The notes: a model not told the origin generated them from the sequence alone. DNA of 64,000 bases from Desulfolutivibrio sulfodismutans DSM 3696 (GCF_013376455.1 NZ_CP045504.1:1343501-1407500); one strand, 5' to 3'; counted from the first letter of the stretch, positions 33,205 to 44,019 are shown. Translations and numbers: made by a program.

Positions 33205-33252
33205 CCGGGGGGAGAAGCCCCTTTTTTGAAAAAAAGGGGCTTCTCCCCCCGG
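33205..33252. repeat. Large perfect palindrome between hypD and hypE
   Basis: The arms are 23 bp and perfectly complementary (33205-33227 and 33230-33252, beginning CCGGGGGGAGAAGCCCC), with a two-base loop and an A/T-rich tip. Symmetric T- and A-runs are at the tip, not after the stem, so it is not a simple terminator. Confidence 0.8.
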
Positions 33253-33281
33253 ACCCCCCTCTTCACCAAAAAACTTTCATA

Positions 33282-33321
33282 GCGCGGCGGTACCGGGGCT
33301 TACGCCCCGATACCGCCGCGC
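33282..33321. repeat. Second long hairpin between hypD and hypE
   Basis: GCGCGGCGGTACCGGGGC (33282-33299) pairs with GCCCCGATACCGCCGCGC (33304-33321) with one mismatch and a 4-base loop. It follows the first palindrome after 29 bases. Confidence 0.8.
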
Positions 33322-33396
33322 GGCCACTCACACCATCTCCCGCTGCAAGGCGCGAAGCCCGCGCGGGGGGTCCGGGGGGACAAAAGTCCCCGCCTC

Positions 33397-34488
33397 CTAC
33401 GCCTCCAGGCGATATTTGAAATACGCCGCGCAACCGCCTTCGGTGGACACCATGCACGGTCCCACAGGCGTGGCCGGGGTGCAGGCCTTGGCGAACAGCG
33501 GACATTCATTGGGCGGCATCTTGCCCTTGAGCACCTCGCCGCAGCGGCACCCGGGCAGCGGCGGATGGTCCTTGAGGGTGATGCCCAGCACCTTGAAGGC
33601 GTCGAATGCGGCATAGGGCTCGGCAATGGCCAGCCCGCTTTGAGGCAAAACGCCCAGGCCGCGCCACAGGGCGTCCACGGGGGTGAAGACCTCGGCCATG
33701 ACCGCCAGGGCCTTTTGGTTGCCGTGTTCGGGCACCACCCGGGAATATTGGTTGATGACCGCCGGGGCGTTGTCCCGGCGCATGCGCACGATGTGGATGA
33801 GGGCCTGGAGGATGTCCAGGGGTTCGAACCCGGTGATGACCGAGGGCACGCCATATTCCGTGGCCAGGAAGGCGTAGGGGTCGACGCCGATGATGGCCGA
33901 GACGTGTCCGGGCAGGATGAAGGCGTCCACCCGGGCCTCGGGGTCGGCCAATAGCGCCCGCAGGGCCGGGGGCACGAGCTTGTGGAAGCTCATGACCAGG
34001 AAGTTGTCGAGGGACTGTTCCCGGGCCAGCCGGATGGTGGCGGCCACGGTGGGCGCGGTGGTCTCGAAGCCGATGCCCAAAAAGACGACTGTGCGGTCGG
34101 GGTTGGCCTTGGCCAGGGCCAGGGCGTCGAAGGGGGAATAGACGACCTCCACCCGGGCCCCCTCGGCCGAGGCGGTCTTGAGGTTTGCGCCTTTGGGGCC
34201 GGGCACGCGCATGAGATCGCCGAAGGTGGCCACGATGACGTCGTCACGGGCGGCCAGTTCGAGGAAGGCGGCGACTTCGGACTCGTGGGTGACGCATACC
34301 GGACAGCCCGGGCCGGTCAGGTGGGTGATGGTCCCCGGCAGAAGCGAGCGCAGGCCGCTTTGGAAGATGGCCACGGTGTGGGTGCCGCAGACCTCCATGA
34401 AGCGCATGGGGGTCGTGGCCTCTTCCGTGAGCCGCCCAAGCAGGCTGCGACACAGGGCCGGATCCTTGAAGGCGTCAAAGGAGTTCAA
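33397..34488 (-). CDS. hypD: Hydrogenase maturation protein HypD
   Basis: The 363-residue iron-sulfur protein has the conserved MEVCGTHTVAIFQSGLRSLL, HLTGPGCPVCVTHESEVAAF, FLGIGFETTAPTVA and the cluster-binding C-terminal set GCRCGEVLKGKMPPNECPLF, PCMVSTEGGCAAYFKY. With HypC it assembles the Fe(CN)2CO unit. There is no ATG or GTG at the right place; TTG 34488, with AGGAAGGG seven bases upstream, gives LNSFDAFKDPALC and overlaps hypC by 14 bases, implying coupled translation. Confidence 0.95.
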   Translation of the reverse strand: MNSFDAFKDPALCRSLLGRLTEEATTPMRFMEVCGTHTVAIFQSGLRSLLPGTITHLTGPGCPVCVTHESEVAAFLELAARDDVIVATFGDLMRVPGPKGANLKTASAEGARVEVVYSPFDALALAKANPDRTVVFLGIGFETTAPTVAATIRLAREQSLDNFLVMSFHKLVPPALRALLADPEARVDAFILPGHVSAIIGVDPYAFLATEYGVPSVITGFEPLDILQALIHIVRMRRDNAPAVINQYSRVVPEHGNQKALAVMAEVFTPVDALWRGLGVLPQSGLAIAEPYAAFDAFKVLGITLKDHPPLPGCRCGEVLKGKMPPNECPLFAKACTPATPVGPCMVSTEGGCAAYFKYRLEA

Positions 34489-34702
34489 GGTTGAGCCCTT
34501 CCTGAAAGAGCTTGATGGTCTCCAGGGCGTCCTCGCGGTCCAGGCGGCGCAGGGCGAATCCGGCGTGGACGATGACGTAGTCGCCAATGGCCGGGGCCTC
34601 ATCGATGATGTCCAGGCGGACCTGGCGCTTGACGCCGCCTATTTCCACGTCGGCGACGTTATCGGCAATGCTGATAATTTCCATGGGAACGGCAAGACAC
34701 AC
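34475..34702 (-). CDS. hypC: Hydrogenase maturation chaperone HypC
   Basis: The 75-residue protein starts MCLAVPMEIISIADNVADVE (GTG start, GGAGG eight bases upstream). The Cys immediately after the start is the essential residue that binds iron during [NiFe] hydrogenase assembly. Length is typical. It is first in hypC-hypD-(hypE); no hypA, hypB or hypF lies in the window. The nickel regulator nikR is at 53386. Confidence 0.96.
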   Translation of the reverse strand: MCLAVPMEIISIADNVADVEIGGVKRQVRLDIIDEAPAIGDYVIVHAGFALRRLDREDALETIKLFQEGLNLELL

Positions 34703-34896
34703 GGCGATTTCCTCCGAGATGACGGTTCAGTGATGCGAGGGCAATGTACAAAGATAAACCCGGCAGGCCGCGGCGTAAAGCCTCTCCGGGGAAAAAAGCG
34801 GGAATACGGGCTGTTGCGGCGGTTTCGGGGTACGAACGGACGCGGCGTATGCCGACTTCAAACACGCACCCGCAGGCAGGGGCGAACGGGGCGGAC

Positions 34897-35676
34897 CTAC
34901 CAGGCCGGGGTATCCTGGCCGTGGTAATAGAATTCCACGCGCCGGTTCTTGGCCCGGGCCTCGGGTGAGGTGGGGGGCACCAGGGGTTGGCTGTCGCCGT
35001 AGCCCACGGCGCGCACCCGGGTGGGCGGGATGCCGCCTTTTTCCACGATATAACGCACGATGGCCGCCGCCCGGGCCGAAGACAACTCCCATTTGGAGGG
35101 ATAGAGCCCGCCGCCCGACTCGCCGTCGTCGGCGTGGCCCCGGACCACGAGGTCAATCTTGTGGGCCTTTAGGATGTCGATGATGCCCTGGAGCATCTTG
35201 TCCGAGCCGGGCTTGAGGGTGGCCGAGTTGGGATCAAAAAGCACGGGGCTGTTGACGTTTAAGAGCACGCCCGAAGAGTCGGAACTCACGCCCGAGGTCT
35301 GGCGCAGGTTGGGGTCGTTGGCGATGATCTCCTTGATCATCAGCGCCACTTCGTAGCGCAGCTTGTTTTCCTGGGAGAGTTTGAATTCCGGCCGCCCCAC
35401 CTTGGCGTCCTTGGCCATGAAGGTCGGGATCTTCTCCAGGTTGACCACCTTTTCCTTGGTGGGCGCGTTTTTGTCCTGGAAGACCAGGGCCAGCTCGTTT
35501 TTCTGTTGCGGTTTCAGCGATGCGATCAGCCACAGAAGCAGGAAAAAGGCCATCATGGCCGTCACGAAGTCGGCATAGGCCACCTTCCAACTGCCGCCGT
35601 GGTGGGCCTTGTGCCCGCCGCCGCCCTTTTTGACGATGATGATCGGGCTTGGTTCGCCCGTCTTACTTTTTGCCAC
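34897..35676 (-). CDS. motB: Flagellar motor stator protein MotB
   Basis: The 259-residue protein has one transmembrane segment with the proton-binding Asp in WKVAYADFVTAMMAFFLLLW, a plug/linker, and a C-terminal OmpA-like peptidoglycan-binding domain (RGHADDGESGGGLYPSKWEL, GYGDSQPLVPPTSPEARAKN). It anchors the stator to the cell wall. It overlaps motA by 14 bases. Confidence 0.95.
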   Translation of the reverse strand: MAKSKTGEPSPIIIVKKGGGGHKAHHGGSWKVAYADFVTAMMAFFLLLWLIASLKPQQKNELALVFQDKNAPTKEKVVNLEKIPTFMAKDAKVGRPEFKLSQENKLRYEVALMIKEIIANDPNLRQTSGVSSDSSGVLLNVNSPVLFDPNSATLKPGSDKMLQGIIDILKAHKIDLVVRGHADDGESGGGLYPSKWELSSARAAAIVRYIVEKGGIPPTRVRAVGYGDSQPLVPPTSPEARAKNRRVEFYYHGQDTPAW

Positions 35677-36517
35677 GCAAGGCTCCTTCCAGATCCTCGA
35701 AGGAGGGGCGCACGTCTTCGGGCACGGCCCGGCGGCCCATTTCCACGGAAAGCATGGGGGAAAAGCCGCTTTGCATGCCTAAAAGCGCTTCCTTGGCGCA
35801 GGCCAGAAAGGCCATTTTGCCGCCCGCCTGATGTTCGACGTTGGAGGCGATGGGCCCCACGAAGCCGTAACACATGAGAATGCCCAAAAATGTGCCGACC
35901 AGGGCCGCGCCGATGCTGTGCCCCAGCACTTCGGGGGGCTCGTTGATCTTGCCCATGGTCAGGACGATGCCCAAAACGGCGGCCACGATGCCCAGGCCCG
36001 GCAGGGAGTCGGCCACCTTGTTGATGGCCGCCGGGTGAATGAGTTCGTGGTGTTCGATGGTGCTGATGTCCAGGCTCATGAGGGCGTCGAAGCGGTGGGT
36101 CTCGATGCTCTCGGAGATGAGCACCTTGACGTTGTCGCAGATGAAGTCGCGCAGGACGTGGTTGGCGGCCACGGACTTGAAGCGGCCGAAGATGGCGCTG
36201 CCGTCGGGCTTGTTGACATGCGCCTCCAGGGCCACGATGCCCTCGCGGCGGGCGATGTTCATGATCTCGTAAAGCAGGGTCAGCAGATCGAGAAAATCCG
36301 AGTTTGAGGCTTCCTTGGCGGTGAAGACGGACAAGGCCTTTTTGATGGAGCCGATGACCACGGACTTGGGTGAGGAAATGAGAAAGGAGCCCAGGGCCGC
36401 GCCGCCGATGATGAGCAGCTCGATGGGCTGGAAAAGGGTATGCATGCTGCCGCCTTCGAGCATATAGCCGCCGAAGACCGCACCAAGAACCACCACAATG
36501 CCGATTATCGCGAACAT
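35663..36517 (-). CDS. motA: Flagellar motor stator protein MotA
   Basis: The 284-residue protein has four hydrophobic segments: MFAIIGIVVVLGAVFGGYML at the start, IELLIIGGAALGSFLISSP, LPGLGIVAAVLGIVLTMGKI and GAALVGTFLGILMCYGFVGP. The large cytoplasmic loop carries charged residues that touch FliG (for example REGIVALEAHVNK). With MotB it forms the ion channel that drives flagellar rotation. Confidence 0.95.
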   Translation of the reverse strand: MFAIIGIVVVLGAVFGGYMLEGGSMHTLFQPIELLIIGGAALGSFLISSPKSVVIGSIKKALSVFTAKEASNSDFLDLLTLLYEIMNIARREGIVALEAHVNKPDGSAIFGRFKSVAANHVLRDFICDNVKVLISESIETHRFDALMSLDISTIEHHELIHPAAINKVADSLPGLGIVAAVLGIVLTMGKINEPPEVLGHSIGAALVGTFLGILMCYGFVGPIASNVEHQAGGKMAFLACAKEALLGMQSGFSPMLSVEMGRRAVPEDVRPSFEDLEGALRGKK

Positions 36518-36949
36518 ATAGATTCAGCCATCCCGAAGTCGCATCGTTACGCGAGACAAAACCGCTGGATCCCCTGCCGCACCCGGAGTCGACATGTCAC
36601 AGGACCGGGGACAGGGAACACGGCGGGACCGCCCATCAACGGATTCTGCCTGGCCAAGGGACTTGGCGCAATGAAACCGCCATCGGGTTCCCCGCAAAAG
36701 AAAGCCGGAGAAATGGCTGCAACGAAGGGGAAGGCGAGACAAGATCCCCAGCCGGAGCCAGCCGACACGCGCCGCTCCATACCCAAAAAAGACCGTCCCT
36801 TTTCCCGGAGGACGGAGCTTTCCCCGCGTTCACGGCGAACGCGGACAAGCCCCTACAGACGCCTGCGATCCTATACGAAAAAAAAGTCGCGTGAAACAGA
36901 AAAAATGCCCCCGGCCACGGCCTGCCGCGTGTTCCCGGGAGGCGGCGGT
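36518..36949. other. Intergenic stretch, no gene seen
   Basis: This 430-bp stretch lies upstream of motA and after the hybrid kinase. Frames on both strands are biased shadows. I see no convincing promoter match or terminator. Confidence 0.45.
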
Positions 36950-39802
36950 TCACCCGGCGCGCGGCTGTGCCGCCGCCCCCCCGGCCGTGCCCAACCCCTC
37001 GACGCCTCCGGCCACGGCCTCCATGGCCTGGGCAAGGCTTTCCATAAGGACTCCGGCTTCCTCCAGACGGCCGCTGTCCAGGGACTCCTCCATGGCCCAG
37101 GCCATGTCGCGCACCTCCACCGCCGAGACGTTCCCGGCCGCGCCGGCCAGCTTGTGGGCCACGTCCCGGGCCTGGTCCGCCCGCCCATGGGCCATGGCCT
37201 GGCGCATCTGCCCCAGATATTCCCGGCCGCTTTTGGCGAACCCGGACAGGATGCTGCGATAGATCGCGGCCTTGCCCCCCAGACGATACAAGCCCTCGTC
37301 CACGTCGAGGCCGGGAACCCCGCGCAACCACGCCTCATCCGACAACGGCCCCTGGCCGGGACCGGGAACCGCATCCCCGGAAGGGCCGGCGTGATCCCCT
37401 GGGGCGGTCTCCTGGCGGCGCCAGTGCCCGGCCCAGGTGGCGATGACGGCGAAAAGGCGTTTCCGATCCAGAGGCTTGGTCAGATAGTCGTTCATTCCGG
37501 CGTCCAGGCAGCGCTGCCGGTCGCCAGGCAGGACATGGGCGGTCATGGCCACGATGGGCGTCTGCCCGCCCTGGGGCAGGGCGCGGATCCGCCTGGCCGC
37601 CTCATAGCCGTCCATCCCGGGCATGGAAACGTCCATAAAAATCATGTCAAAAGGTTCCCGGGCGGCCATCTCTTCGGCCTGGCGACCGTTTTCGGCCATG
37701 CTGGCGACAATGCCCGCGTCGGCGAAGATCTCCCCCGCCACCAGCCGGTTGGTGGCGTTGTCCTCGGCCAGCAAAACCCGCAGCCCCGGGAAGGACGGTT
37801 CCGGTTCCTGCGCCGGAAGCCCGGAGAGCGGCGCGTCCGGGTCGCCGTCGGACGGGGCGAGGCCCATGGCCTGGGACAGGCCGAGCGCAAGCCCGGCCAA
37901 TCCCACTGGTTTCTCCAGAAAGTACCGGGCCCCGGGATAGGCGTCGAACAAGGCCTCCCGGGCCTTTCCGGTCGGCGTGAGCACAATCGTCGACGCGAAG
38001 CGGGCGAAAAGTCCGGACAATCCGTCAGCCCCGCCCGCCGACAGGTCGGCCAGCAGGACGCCGTCCACAAGGACCGCATCAAACGCGGGCCCGGCCTCGG
38101 AAATCCTGGACAACAATTCCTTCCCGGTCGCCGCCTGCTCCGTCGTGGCCCCGAAACGCCGCAGGGCCTTGTCCATGGCCACGCCCAACCCCTGATTGGC
38201 CGTGGCCACCAGGATGCGGCGGCCCTCGAACCGGGAGGCCGCCTCCCGCACGCCCGGCAGGACCGTGGAATCCTTGTCCAGGATCACGGTGACCACAAAC
38301 TCGCTGCCCCGGCCGACGTCGCTTTTCACCCGCACGTCGCCGCCCATGAGCCGGGCGATATCCCTGGCGATGGACAACCCAAGCCCTGTGCCGCCGTGCT
38401 TGCGGGTCACGGAGCCGTCGGCCTGGGTGAAGGCCGCGAAGACGCTGTCCAACTTTTCCGCGGGGATTCCCGAACCCGTGTCGCGTACGCCAAGGACGAT
38501 CTCCACCTGGCTGTCCATCTCCCGGGACAGGGAGGCCCGGATGGCCACCTCGCCGCGTTCGGTGAATTTGAAGGCGTTGGAGACCAGATTGACCATCACC
38601 TGGCGCAGGCGCAGGGGGTCGCCCAGAAGGGCGTCGGGCACGTCGGGATCGACTTCGAGGATCAGTTCCACGTCCCTATCGGTCATCGCCCCCCGAAACA
38701 GATCAAGCACCTCGTCCAGGACGTCCGACAACCGGAAGGCGATGCGCTCCATGGTCATTTTCCCGGCCTCGATCCGGGAAAAATCCAGGATGTCGTTGAT
38801 GACCCGCAAAAGGGACCGGCTGGAGGCCCGGATGACGGAAAGGTATTGCCGCTGCCGGGGCGACAGGGGGGTTTTGAGGGTCAATTCGGCCATGCCGATG
38901 ACCGCGTTCATGGGGGTTCTGATTTCGTGGCTCATGTTGGCTAGAAATTCGCCCTTGGCCTGGTTGGCGTCCTCGGCGATCTTCTTGGCCCCGGCCAGTT
39001 CCAGGGTACGGCGGTTGATCAGTTCCTCCAGGCGTTCCCCATGCAATTTGAGGGTTTGTTCATTCTGGCTGATGATGACCAGCATTTCGTTGAAGGTGTC
39101 GGACAGGCTCCCCAACTCGTCGCGGCGGTCGGCGGGAAAGCGCAGGGAATAGTCCCGGCGCTGGCTTATGCGCCTGGCCACCCGGCGCATGTGGTCCAAG
39201 GGGTCGAGGATGGCGGATTTGACGAAAAAAAAGATCAGCGCCACCAACACGATCTCCAGCAGGAAGGTGCGCAGGACGTTTGCCGCCACGGTTTCAAGCA
39301 GATCCTGCTCCATGTGCCGGGTGTGGACGAAGACGTTGAGGCTCCCCAGATTCCTGCCGTCCATCTCGATGCGCCTGGTCCGGCCGAACACCCCGTCTTC
39401 TTCCCACAGGGAATTTACCTCATGCAAGGCGCCGCCGTCGCGGCGGCTCCCGGCCAGCACGCTTTTGCCGTCCTCGTCGAGCACGATCACGGCGAACAGA
39501 TTGCCGTTGGCCATCTCCGTCTCGAGGATCCGGGAGATCTCCCTGGCGTCCACGTTCCACATGGGAGACAACAGGATGTGGGAAAGCCGCTCGGTGACCC
39601 TGTCGGCCAGAAGCCGCAATTCCGCCATGCGGGCGGCCTTGACGGCATGATAGTCGTAGAGGCTGAACGCCGCCAGAACCAGGGTGAAGGCCACCACTAA
39701 AAGCAGGCTCAGCTTGACCTGGAGCCTGTCCAGGAAACGCACCGGCTCACCTTCCCTCCCGGCCCGCCCCCCCGGCGGCGGCGTGTCGCCTGCGGCCTTC
39801 AC
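36950..39802 (-). CDS. Membrane hybrid histidine kinase (HisKA-HATPase-REC-REC-HPt)
   Basis: The 950-residue protein has transmembrane segments at about 28-47 and 176-195 around a periplasmic sensor domain, then HAMP (~197-250), HisKA with H292 ([14 protein letters not shown]), HATPase ([39 protein letters not shown]), a first receiver that lacks the usual acidic pair, a second receiver with the phospho-Asp in [18 protein letters not shown] (~723), and HPt ([20 protein letters not shown], His ~883). Start GTG 39802 overlaps the upstream stop. The ligand and output regulator are unknown; nearby motA/motB do not prove a motility role. Confidence 0.93.
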   Translation of the reverse strand: MKAAGDTPPPGGRAGREGEPVRFLDRLQVKLSLLLVVAFTLVLAAFSLYDYHAVKAARMAELRLLADRVTERLSHILLSPMWNVDAREISRILETEMANGNLFAVIVLDEDGKSVLAGSRRDGGALHEVNSLWEEDGVFGRTRRIEMDGRNLGSLNVFVHTRHMEQDLLETVAANVLRTFLLEIVLVALIFFFVKSAILDPLDHMRRVARRISQRRDYSLRFPADRRDELGSLSDTFNEMLVIISQNEQTLKLHGERLEELINRRTLELAGAKKIAEDANQAKGEFLANMSHEIRTPMNAVIGMAELTLKTPLSPRQRQYLSVIRASSRSLLRVINDILDFSRIEAGKMTMERIAFRLSDVLDEVLDLFRGAMTDRDVELILEVDPDVPDALLGDPLRLRQVMVNLVSNAFKFTERGEVAIRASLSREMDSQVEIVLGVRDTGSGIPAEKLDSVFAAFTQADGSVTRKHGGTGLGLSIARDIARLMGGDVRVKSDVGRGSEFVVTVILDKDSTVLPGVREAASRFEGRRILVATANQGLGVAMDKALRRFGATTEQAATGKELLSRISEAGPAFDAVLVDGVLLADLSAGGADGLSGLFARFASTIVLTPTGKAREALFDAYPGARYFLEKPVGLAGLALGLSQAMGLAPSDGDPDAPLSGLPAQEPEPSFPGLRVLLAEDNATNRLVAGEIFADAGIVASMAENGRQAEEMAAREPFDMIFMDVSMPGMDGYEAARRIRALPQGGQTPIVAMTAHVLPGDRQRCLDAGMNDYLTKPLDRKRLFAVIATWAGHWRRQETAPGDHAGPSGDAVPGPGQGPLSDEAWLRGVPGLDVDEGLYRLGGKAAIYRSILSGFAKSGREYLGQMRQAMAHGRADQARDVAHKLAGAAGNVSAVEVRDMAWAMEESLDSGRLEEAGVLMESLAQAMEAVAGGVEGLGTAGGAAAQPRAG

Positions 39803-40155
39803 GCCACCTCCTCCACGTCCAGGGCATTGAAGCAGGCGGGGGGGATGAGTTCCTGATGCACCGCAAAGCGGGCCTTTTTGCGGGCTTCGTCGGCGTCCTT
39901 GGCCTCGACCTCCACCCGCCCCGCGACCTCCCGCTCGATCTTGGTGCGATAGGCGACCTCGAAGGTTCCGCCGTCCGGGCCGGGCACGATGGACAGGGGC
40001 TCGAAATAAAAAACGGGTTCATCGCCCGGGGCGTCGGGATGCAGCCTGGCCTGGGCCGCAAACATGGCCCGGCCCTTGCTTTCGGCGCTCACGACCTCCA
40101 CGCCCTCCCGGTCCTCCAACATTTTTGTCTCATAGCGCACGGCAAAACGCTTCAC
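39799..40155 (-). CDS. Unknown small protein upstream of the hybrid kinase
   Basis: From GTG 40155 (AAGGAG nine bases upstream) the 118-residue product starts [20 protein letters not shown] and ends [20 protein letters not shown]. Its repeated beta-type pattern ([20 protein letters not shown]) suggests a small alpha/beta domain. No signal peptide. The stop overlaps the kinase start, so it is co-translated and may serve the same pathway. I recognise no family. Confidence 0.65.
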   Translation of the reverse strand: MKRFAVRYETKMLEDREGVEVVSAESKGRAMFAAQARLHPDAPGDEPVFYFEPLSIVPGPDGGTFEVAYRTKIEREVAGRVEVEAKDADEARKKARFAVHQELIPPACFNALDVEEVA

Positions 40156-40292
40156 TTTTGTCACTCCTTGTCGGCAGGACGCGCGCACCGGAATACGGAC
40201 GCCGTCTTTGCGTTTTTCGCGTGGAGTTGCTAGGGTCATGCCCACGCGGGTTGCGGCGGGAAACACCCCGCCCCCTCGAAACAGTCACCCCG

Positions 40293-40940
40293 ATGCCTGA
40301 AAAACCATTCTCCGACGCCCACTCCGGGACTTCCCCGGAGTCCCGTCCCGAGGCCATGTCCGGGGCATATGCGCCCGTTGTCTCCTTCGTGCCCACCACG
40401 GCCCAGTGTCTGGCCCTGTGGGACGCCTACGACATGCTGCCCAACATCCGGTCCCACAGCCTGACCGTGGCCTGCATCGCCGAGACCCTGGCCCGGTCGG
40501 CGGCGGCGGCGGGACTTCCCGTGGACGTGGACGCCGTGCGGGCCGCAGCCCTTTTGCACGATCTGGCCAAGACCTACACCATCCGCCACGGCGGCAACCA
40601 CAGCCAGCTCGGCGGGGCCTGGGTCCAGGAATTGACGGGAAATCCGGCCCTGGCCCAGGGGGTCATCCACCATGTCCACTGGCCGTTTTCCGTGGACATC
40701 AGGGCCCATTTCCTGCCCCTGATCATTATTTACAGCGACAAGCGGGTCAAGCACAACCGGGTGGTGAGCCTGACCGAACGATTCGAGGATCTGCTGCACC
40801 GGTATGGGGCCACACCAGACATTCGTCAACGCATCGGCCGCTCCTTCGCCCAGGCCCGGGAGATCGAGGACGCGCTGATACAAACCCTGGGATTTCAAAC
40901 TGATGCGGATATTGCTCATTGCCGGGGGCTGGTCGAGTGA
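40293..40940 (+). CDS. HD-domain metal-dependent phosphohydrolase
   Basis: The 215-residue product has the HD superfamily pattern: first His in [20 protein letters not shown], the HD doublet in [20 protein letters not shown], and later histidines [12 protein letters not shown] with an Asp in [11 protein letters not shown]. It probably hydrolyses a nucleotide phosphate (YqeK-like enzymes have this layout). Start ATG 40293 is a choice; other in-frame ATGs exist and no RBS is strong. It overlaps the next gene by 38 bases. Confidence 0.78.
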   Translation: MPEKPFSDAHSGTSPESRPEAMSGAYAPVVSFVPTTAQCLALWDAYDMLPNIRSHSLTVACIAETLARSAAAAGLPVDVDAVRAAALLHDLAKTYTIRHGGNHSQLGGAWVQELTGNPALAQGVIHHVHWPFSVDIRAHFLPLIIIYSDKRVKHNRVVSLTERFEDLLHRYGATPDIRQRIGRSFAQAREIEDALIQTLGFQTDADIAHCRGLVE

Positions 40941-41835
40941 ACGTGAGGTGGCGTTGTCCGGGGCGCAAAAAATCCGGCAATCCCTCCTAAACCTCGGACA
41001 CGAGGTGCGTTTTCTGGACCCGGCCGAGGCCTTCGACGACATCGCCGCCGCTGCGGCCGAGGCGGATTTCGCCTTCATCAACCTGCATGGCGCGCCCGGC
41101 GAGGACGGCCTCATCCAGGCCATGCTCGACGCCGTGCGCCTTCCCTATCAGGGAAGCGGGCCGGCCGGGTCGTTTCTGGCCCTGTCCAAGGCCGCCGCAA
41201 AGCAGATCTACCGGGCCCGGGGCCTGGCCACCCTGCCCTGGGAATTTCTGCCCGCGCCGCCCGACCCCACATTTTCCCCGCGTTTCGAACCGCCCTATTT
41301 CGTCAAGCCCAACCTGGGCGGCTCCAGCGTCCATGCCGGACCGGCCGCCGACCGCCAAGCCCTTTTCGCGGCCCTGGCCCCCATTTTCCGCAGCGGCGAC
41401 GCGGCCATCGTGGAACCCGCCGTCACCGGCATGGAACTGACCTGCGCCGTGCTCGGGGAGACGCCCCTGCCGCCCATCCTCATCCGGCCCAAATCGGGCA
41501 GCGGCTTTTTCGACTACACCGCCAAATACGCCCCGGACGGCGCCGACGAACTCTGTCCGGCCCCCGTGTCCCCGGAACTGATCCACCGCCTGGAGGAAAC
41601 CGCCCTGGCCGCCCACCGGGCCCTGGGGCTTACCGGCTACAGCCGCTCGGATTTCATCCTGTCCGGAACCGACCTTTTCCTTTTGGAAACGAACACCCTG
41701 CCGGGCATGACCCCCACCAGCCTCTTGCCTCGGGCGGCGGCGGCGGCAGGGATGTCCTTCGAGGATCTGCTGGCCCGGCTTATCGAACTGGGCATGGCCC
41801 GGGGCCGCCACGGCCATGAGCACAGCGTTTCCTGA
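40903..41835 (+). CDS. D-alanine-D-alanine ligase family protein
   Basis: The 310-residue ATP-grasp enzyme has the N-terminal [38 protein letters not shown], the glycine-rich loop [14 protein letters not shown], and the metal/substrate site [20 protein letters not shown]. The family joins two D-alanines for peptidoglycan. Length and motifs are complete. It lies outside the usual mur/fts cluster, so it could be a second Ddl; gene symbol ddl is likely but paralogues cannot be excluded. Confidence 0.88.
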   Translation: MRILLIAGGWSSEREVALSGAQKIRQSLLNLGHEVRFLDPAEAFDDIAAAAAEADFAFINLHGAPGEDGLIQAMLDAVRLPYQGSGPAGSFLALSKAAAKQIYRARGLATLPWEFLPAPPDPTFSPRFEPPYFVKPNLGGSSVHAGPAADRQALFAALAPIFRSGDAAIVEPAVTGMELTCAVLGETPLPPILIRPKSGSGFFDYTAKYAPDGADELCPAPVSPELIHRLEETALAAHRALGLTGYSRSDFILSGTDLFLLETNTLPGMTPTSLLPRAAAAAGMSFEDLLARLIELGMARGRHGHEHSVS

Positions 41836-42050
41836 CCTTGCTCGGCGTATTGCAAAAAATTTTGCATTTCCGGAGTGTCGCCCAGTCATCGTAGCGCCCC
41901 GGCCCGGCCAACGCCACGGGCCGGGACTGGTCTGCCGCAGCCACGCAGACTGGACGAACCCGGGTTGTGCAGTATATGAAAAAAAGTTGACCGGCCCACC
42001 GGCCGCTTTTCCTGCCGCAAGGCCGCACCACCTTTTTCTCGGAGAATCGC

Positions 42051-43178
42051 ATGAAAGCCATCCTCGCCCTGGAAGACGGCGCCCTTTTTCCCGGTGAATC
42101 CTTCACCGGCCAGGGCGCGGCCGGAGGGGAAGTGATCTTCAACACCGGCATGACCGGCTATCAGGAGGTTTTGACCGACCCCTCCTACCACGGCCAGATG
42201 GTGTGCATGACCTATCCGCACATCGGCAACTACGGCGTCAATCCCGCCGACGTGGAATCGGCCAAAATCCATGTGGCCGGATTCATCGTCAAGGAATGCT
42301 GCAAGACGCCCTCCAACTGGCGGGCCACGGCCACGCTTCCCGAATACCTCACCCGGCAGGGGGTCATGGGCATCGAGGGCATCGACACCCGGGCGCTCAC
42401 CCGCCATCTGCGCTTAAACGGGGCCATGCGCGGCTATATCTCCACGGACGTGTCCGACCCCCAGGCCCTGGTGGCCAAGGCCAGGGCCCTGCCCTCCATG
42501 GAGGGACTGGGGCTGGCCGACCGGGTCACCTGCGACGGCCCCTACCGCTTCGACGGCGAAAAGCCTGTGCCCGTGACCCTTCCCGACGGCGCATACGCCT
42601 GGCCGGGCCCCGGGCCCCGGGTGGTGGTCTACGACATGGGCATCAAGTGGAACATCCTGCGCCTTCTGGCGGACCAGGGCTTCGACGTTTTGGCCGTGCC
42701 CTCCACGTTTACCGCCGACCAGGTCAAACGGCTGTCTCCCGACGCCGTGTTTTTGTCCAACGGTCCCGGCGACCCGGCGGCCCTCACCGGACTGGTCGCG
42801 GCCACGGCGGTTTTGGCCGACACCTATCCCACGGCGGGCATCTGCCTGGGACACCAGCTTTTGGGGCTGGCTCTGGGCGGCACGACCTTCAAACTCAAGT
42901 TCGGGCACCACGGCCTGAACCACCCGGTCAAGGATCTGGAGACCGGACGCATCGAGATATCCTCCCAGAACCACGGATTCTGCGTGGACATCGCCAGCTT
43001 AAAAAACGTACGTCTCACCCATATCAATCTGAACGATCAGACCCTGGAAGGTTTTGCTCACGAGATAAAACCCATTATCGCCATCCAGCATCATCCCGAA
43101 GCGGCCCCGGGCCCCCACGATAGCCGGTTCTTTTTCCGGCGGTTCCGGGAGATGGTCCGGGAACACACCGGGAAATAG
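42051..43178 (+). CDS. carA: Carbamoyl-phosphate synthase small subunit
   Basis: The 375-residue glutaminase subunit has [40 protein letters not shown], and the class I amidotransferase site with nucleophile Cys in [17 protein letters not shown] and the His-Glu pair in [16 protein letters not shown]. It supplies ammonia to CarB for pyrimidine and arginine synthesis. carB is not next to it; a TPR gene follows after 15 bases. CGGAGAATC before ATG serves as the RBS. Confidence 0.97.
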   Translation: MKAILALEDGALFPGESFTGQGAAGGEVIFNTGMTGYQEVLTDPSYHGQMVCMTYPHIGNYGVNPADVESAKIHVAGFIVKECCKTPSNWRATATLPEYLTRQGVMGIEGIDTRALTRHLRLNGAMRGYISTDVSDPQALVAKARALPSMEGLGLADRVTCDGPYRFDGEKPVPVTLPDGAYAWPGPGPRVVVYDMGIKWNILRLLADQGFDVLAVPSTFTADQVKRLSPDAVFLSNGPGDPAALTGLVAATAVLADTYPTAGICLGHQLLGLALGGTTFKLKFGHHGLNHPVKDLETGRIEISSQNHGFCVDIASLKNVRLTHINLNDQTLEGFAHEIKPIIAIQHHPEAAPGPHDSRFFFRRFREMVREHTGK

Positions 43179-43193
43179 GCGCAAGGCAACCCC

Positions 43194-44009
43194 ATGTCTG
43201 CGGAACTCTCCAAGGCTCGGGCTCAGATATCGGCCATCGGCACCCATCTCAAGCAGGGGAAGGTGTTCCCGGCGGCCACCGCGTTGTACGAGGCCATAAA
43301 TAGCATCCTGCGCTCCCAGCTCATGAAGTCCGAGCGGGAAGAATTCGCCCGGATGATCACCGACGCCGTCTACCTGCTCAATAACGACAAGGGGTTCCGC
43401 TCCTCCTACCCCCTGCTCATGCAGTACCATCCGGGCCAGGAGAAACAGTTAGCGGAGATGCTGCGCGACGTGCTCCAGGAGTTGCAGCACACGGCGGTGT
43501 CCGAGGCCAAGGACATCATCCAGGAAAAAAGTCAGCGCCGCGAGGCCAGCCTGGAGCGCGGCCGCCTGCTGCTGGCCGAGCAAAAGCACGACGAGGCCCG
43601 GGAGGTTCTGGAAAAGCTGGCCAAGGAGCACCCCGACGACTCGGACTTAAAGGCCCGCATCGCGGATCTGTTCATCAAGGGCGAGCTCTACGAGGACGCC
43701 TTCACCTACCTCAACGAGGCCCTGGACCTCTCGCCGGACCAGATCCATCTGTACAACCGCATCGGCATCGTGCTGCGGCGTCTGAAAAAGTTCGACGTGG
43801 CTGAGAAATATTTCATCCGCGCCGTGCCCTACGCCAAAAACGACGCCAACCTCTATTTCAACCTGGGCCGGGTGTATGTGGACTGGGGGAGGTTCGACAA
43901 GGCTGAGAAGGCGGCGCGCATCGCGCTACGCATCACGCCTGCCTTTGACGAGGCCAAAAAGATGCTCAATTTTTCGCTCAAGCGGCAAAATAAGCCCGTG
44001 GAGCCGTAA
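43194..44009 (+). CDS. TPR-repeat protein
   Basis: The 271-residue protein has a helical N-terminal domain (SKARAQISAIGTHLKQGKVF) with a possible coiled coil (TAVSEAKDIIQEKSQRREAS) and at least three TPR units from residue ~115 (RGRLLLAEQKHDEAREVLEK, LFIKGELYEDAFTYLNEALD, FNLGRVYVDWGRFDKAEKAA). No signal peptide, so it is likely cytoplasmic. It starts 15 bases after carA and may share its transcript. Partner proteins unknown. Confidence 0.85.
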   Translation: MSAELSKARAQISAIGTHLKQGKVFPAATALYEAINSILRSQLMKSEREEFARMITDAVYLLNNDKGFRSSYPLLMQYHPGQEKQLAEMLRDVLQELQHTAVSEAKDIIQEKSQRREASLERGRLLLAEQKHDEAREVLEKLAKEHPDDSDLKARIADLFIKGELYEDAFTYLNEALDLSPDQIHLYNRIGIVLRRLKKFDVAEKYFIRAVPYAKNDANLYFNLGRVYVDWGRFDKAEKAARIALRITPAFDEAKKMLNFSLKRQNKPVEP

Positions 44010-44019
44010 GGCCCGGCCT

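Noticed and set aside
36440-38944. 834-aa plus-strand ORF opposite the hybrid kinase
   Set aside because: Antisense to conserved kinase domains and lacks any recognisable fold or RBS.
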